Assembly: GCF_030272615.1 (NCBI RefSeq)
Contig: NC_081406.1
Span: forward strand, 169,785,861-169,849,860
Reading direction: 5' to 3'
Source of the DNA: Cryptomeria japonica
Taxonomy: Eukaryota; Streptophyta; Pinopsida; Cupressales; Cupressaceae
Length of the DNA stretch: 64,000 nt
Shown: in pieces, positions 61,329-64,000 of the stretch
How positions within the stretch are numbered: the first letter of the stretch is position 1
How the letters are laid out: each line of letters starts with the position of its first letter
Made by a program: the position numbers and the translations under genes
Notes under the pieces: model-generated
Databases searched by the model: none
Told to the model about the DNA's origin: nothing
What the model saw: the letters and a program-made list of their open reading frames with translations, nothing else

Positions 61329-61354
61329 ACCCCACCCCCCCCCTCCCCCCCCCC
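61329..61354 (-). promoter_or_regulatory. Poly-purine tract candidate
   Basis: The + strand C-run (CCCACCCCCCCCCTCCCCCC) is a 26-base G/A tract on the minus strand. It lies about 410 bp downstream of the integrase end on the same strand, where a Ty3/gypsy plus-strand primer could be expected. A simple-sequence origin is equally possible. Confidence 0.35.
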
Positions 61355-61767
61355 ACAACATAAGATGATGCGTGTCCACACATGCAAAAAAGGATAGAGG
61401 GAAGGGAATGCAGATTATGAGAATCATATTAGGTAATAATCATAATGAAAGTATAAATACATAATTAAAGAAAATAAATATTGTGCATACATGTAGTCGT
61501 ACTAATTAATGTTGCAAGTAAACGATTAGTTATTCATGATATGAGATGAGGTGACGTGAAGTGGATGATGTGACAAAAATAGAAATGAAATGAGATGAGG
61601 TGGACAAGAAAATTATTAGCGTAGAACTGTATTTTGATAAAATATGGAAATTTTTATTATGAATACATGCAAAAGGAATTTTAAGACTCGAGACCAAGAA
61701 GGCCCCCTGCAGAGGTTGCAAGAACTGTGCCAAGAAGGTCCCTTATAGAGGTTGCACGAACCGAGGT

Positions 61768-62202
61768 CTACACTTGGTTGTCAAATTGTTGTAGGAACTC
61801 TTCTTGTGTTGCAGGCTTATGATAAAGGCATAGTCGATGACCATTGACAAAAAGTTTGAATCTGACTGGGTCTATTGTTGCCAACCGAACTGCTCCATTT
61901 TGAAAAACTTCATCAATTTCATATGGGCCCAACCAACGTGTCTGTAGCTTCCCCATTGTATCCTTATATCTAGAATCATATAACAATGCCCAATCTCCAG
62001 ATTTAAACTTTCTCTCCTTAATATATTTATCATTTCATTTAGCACGGTGATGTTTAATAATTTATGTATGCTAGACAACCATCTTTCTCAATTCATCTAG
62101 GGAATTCAATTACATGATGCAAACTTTTTGTGCTTCTGACAGAGTCATATTCAATTGCAGAGCTATCCTAAGAGTTTTATGCTCAAACTCAATGGGCATC
62201 AT
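61768..62202 (-). pseudogene. Ty3/gypsy integrase C-terminal fragment
   Basis: The minus-strand frame reads MMPIEFEHKTLRIALQLNM (62202-62146), LNSLDELRK, IIKHHRAK, FKSGDWALLYDSRYKDTMGK, LQTRWLGPYEIDEVFQNGAV and FVNGHRLCLYHK, with the stop at 61768. This is the characteristic end of plant gypsy polyproteins (P.E.EHK...; LLYDSR; KL.TRW.GPY.V; VNG.RL..YH). Four in-frame stops, no frameshift. The element is cut at its 5' side at about 62205-62211 by the LTR-like sequence that follows. It may belong with the ORF at 59958-61106. Confidence 0.85.
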
Positions 62203-62211
62203 GGTTTTTTT

Positions 62212-64000
62212 TGTTAGACACAATGCACCACTGAGAGGGGGTGAATTAGTGGTTTGCAAACTTTTCTTCTTAACTATCCTATGTGAGCATACCGATTAAC
62301 ACATCTGGTTGAATGTAGACTTACCGGTTAGAGAGGAGAATAAACATAAATTCATTCACACAAAGGGACATCACATAACACCAGGATGTACGAGGAAAAC
62401 CCAAGATGGGAAAAACCTCGGTGAGCAATGTTGTTGGAGTCTACTGCTCCAATCCAGCCTCACAATGAAACTTTGTTACAATGTTTAGGGCACCAACCCA
62501 AGGAGCTACAACTCCTGATTTAGGGCACCAACCCCTGATTCAGGCCACCAACCTAAGGAGCACCAACCCCTAACTTGTTTATGGGCTACAACCCAAAGGA
62601 GCTACAACCCATGCACTGAGCTACAACTCAATGTTCACAAAGATAACTTCAAATACAAAATTAATACTACTATTACAAGTGAATCTTGTAACCATCTCAT
62701 ATACCTTACTCTGTCGATGAGATACCTTCTCTGCTACACCAATACACTTCTCCTGCTGCTCTAATCTGCTACTTCACTGTCGATAAACTCTACCAGTACG
62801 CCTCTCCTCTTCTTCTGCTCTATTGGATCTCCTCCTCACTTCCCTTCTCTTCACTAGTACTACACTGTACCGATCACTATCTACCTTCTCTGCAACTCTC
62901 TTCACTTCTGCTATGCCGATATAACCACTACTAGTTCTGCACTACTATCGGTTGAACACTTCAACCTGGTCCTCTCTCACACTCAGTCTCTTTTTCAGAT
63001 ATTCGTCAAGTACTTGACTGATTAGTTCTCACATGCAGAAGTATCACTCCCTTCTTCTATGCAGTATCTCTACTCTCTCGTCCAGTGGCAACTATCTCTA
63101 TTTTTGGCTTGTATATTTATAGCCTGGTTTTCCCGCCAAAAACCAATTAAAAATCTAGGCGGTTAGGGTTTCCTCACATACCTTGAGGCAAAAAAAATCC
63201 AATCAGATCTTCCCTGATTTGATCTCTCTGACACCCAACTGTACACCTCTGCCATTATCGCACCTTCTTGACCACGCCTTCTATCTTTGGCAATTTGATT
63301 TTTACCTTGTCGGCTGATCTCTTGGTCAAGCAAGAGATTGGTCTTGTTGTTTCCTTCAACCGCCTCGATCTTCTCAATCACTCTTAGCTGTCTCTCAGTT
63401 GTCCTCTAGACCTTGAGCCACAAACCTCTGCAAAATCTCTGCAACACGTCCTATGATTTGTGGGATCTTCCATTAATGTCGACCAACTTTGCAACTACCC
63501 CATCGGTGTACATTCCTTCTTCATCTAAATGTAGATCCACCACCTTGACTCCAGGTGGCATCCATGTCAACCAACTACCAACTTGGCACTTCATGTTGGT
63601 CCAGATATAATCACCGACCAAACACTCTACCAATTTCTCTTCTCTGTCGGTTAACTAACCCTACTGGTATCTCACATTCTACTGGTTAACTCATCATATC
63701 TGCACTTTGGTGAACTGTCGGTGGCACACCTAAACTGGTCTCTAAACATGTCTATCCAAAGCATGCTCATTCCCACAAAGTGGGAAGACATCTGCATCTG
63801 CACCTTGTCCATATTACCGGTGGTCTTACATACCGGTAAGCACTCTTGATGACTTTATGTCATCAAACTTCACCAAACTCCATCTTCAACCGGGCCACAT
63901 TCCTCTGATTGCATCTGCTTAGCCTTGCCTTCTCCCTAATCAGCTCAGACCATATCTCAACCGGTTTGTCGAAATGACAAACGCATCACACTCTATTTGT
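62212..64000 (+). mobile_element. LTR-like sequence, 5' end, runs off the window
   Basis: It starts TGTTAGACACAATGCACCAC at 62212 immediately after the broken integrase fragment, followed by CACTGAGAGGGGGTGAATTA and CCAAGATGGGAAAAACCTCG, phrases I recognise as common in LTR retroelements of large plant genomes. 62480-62640 carries short repeats of GGGCACCAACCC and GGAGCTACAACCC. The remaining 1.3 kb is pyrimidine-rich with no convincing gene; open frames at 63163-63633 are short and overlapping on both strands. The right end and any target-site duplication lie outside the window. Confidence 0.55.

Overview
The window looks like repeat-rich nuclear DNA from a seed plant with a very large genome. 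A gymnosperm (conifer- or cycad-like) is my best guess; the sequence does not allow a species call. The grounds are AT-rich DNA with spliced plant-type genes, plant L1-type LINEs carrying RNase H, Ty3/gypsy remnants, LTR-like blocks above 5 kb, and nested insertions with old, mutated reading frames. I saw no rRNA, tRNA or CRISPR array. Only one gene looks intact.

Left part (1-8.2 kb). The left edge holds the end of a reverse-oriented large LTR (1-715). It is followed by the only clean host gene, a DUF1639-family gene with three coding exons (3988-4560, 6437-6514, 6624-6671). Its first coding intron contains a reverse-strand LINE RNase H remnant (about 5400-6130).

Middle (8.2-36.8 kb). This is a second, tandem copy of the 716-5390 segment. 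It has been stretched about six-fold by five insertions: a 5.2 kb LTR-like block carrying two 163 bp MITEs; a 3 kb block with a LINE ORF1 remnant; a 1.3 kb block between 38 bp direct repeats; a 13.5 kb L1-type LINE with 15 bp target-site duplications, itself split by a 5.6 kb solo-LTR-like element; and a 1.1 kb low-complexity insert inside exon 1. The second DUF1639 copy is dead.

Right-middle (36.8-53 kb). A multi-exon gene of unknown function (first exon at 37176, last exon ending 52918) lies downstream of short palindromic repeats built on ACCCGTACGGGTT. It is split by an inserted element of about 12.8 kb (about 39695-52526). The insert carries a decayed hAT-type transposase on the + strand, a long decayed gene on the - strand with a G-patch-like motif and a coiled coil, a small - strand ORF, and a 265 bp tandem array. 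Its two ends share a TTCGCCA motif.

Right part (53-64 kb). An eight-copy, 350 bp satellite-like array (54120-56822) is followed by a spliced - strand gene remnant with a SDN..AQFKN / GKG..DG motif (57394-58603). Next come an (AT)n run and pieces of a Ty3/gypsy element on the - strand (integrase end at 61768-62202, a separate 383-codon decayed ORF at 59958-61106). A further LTR-like sequence runs off the window from 62212.

All coordinates and splice sites were read by eye. Family names rest on motif recognition, not on database searches.
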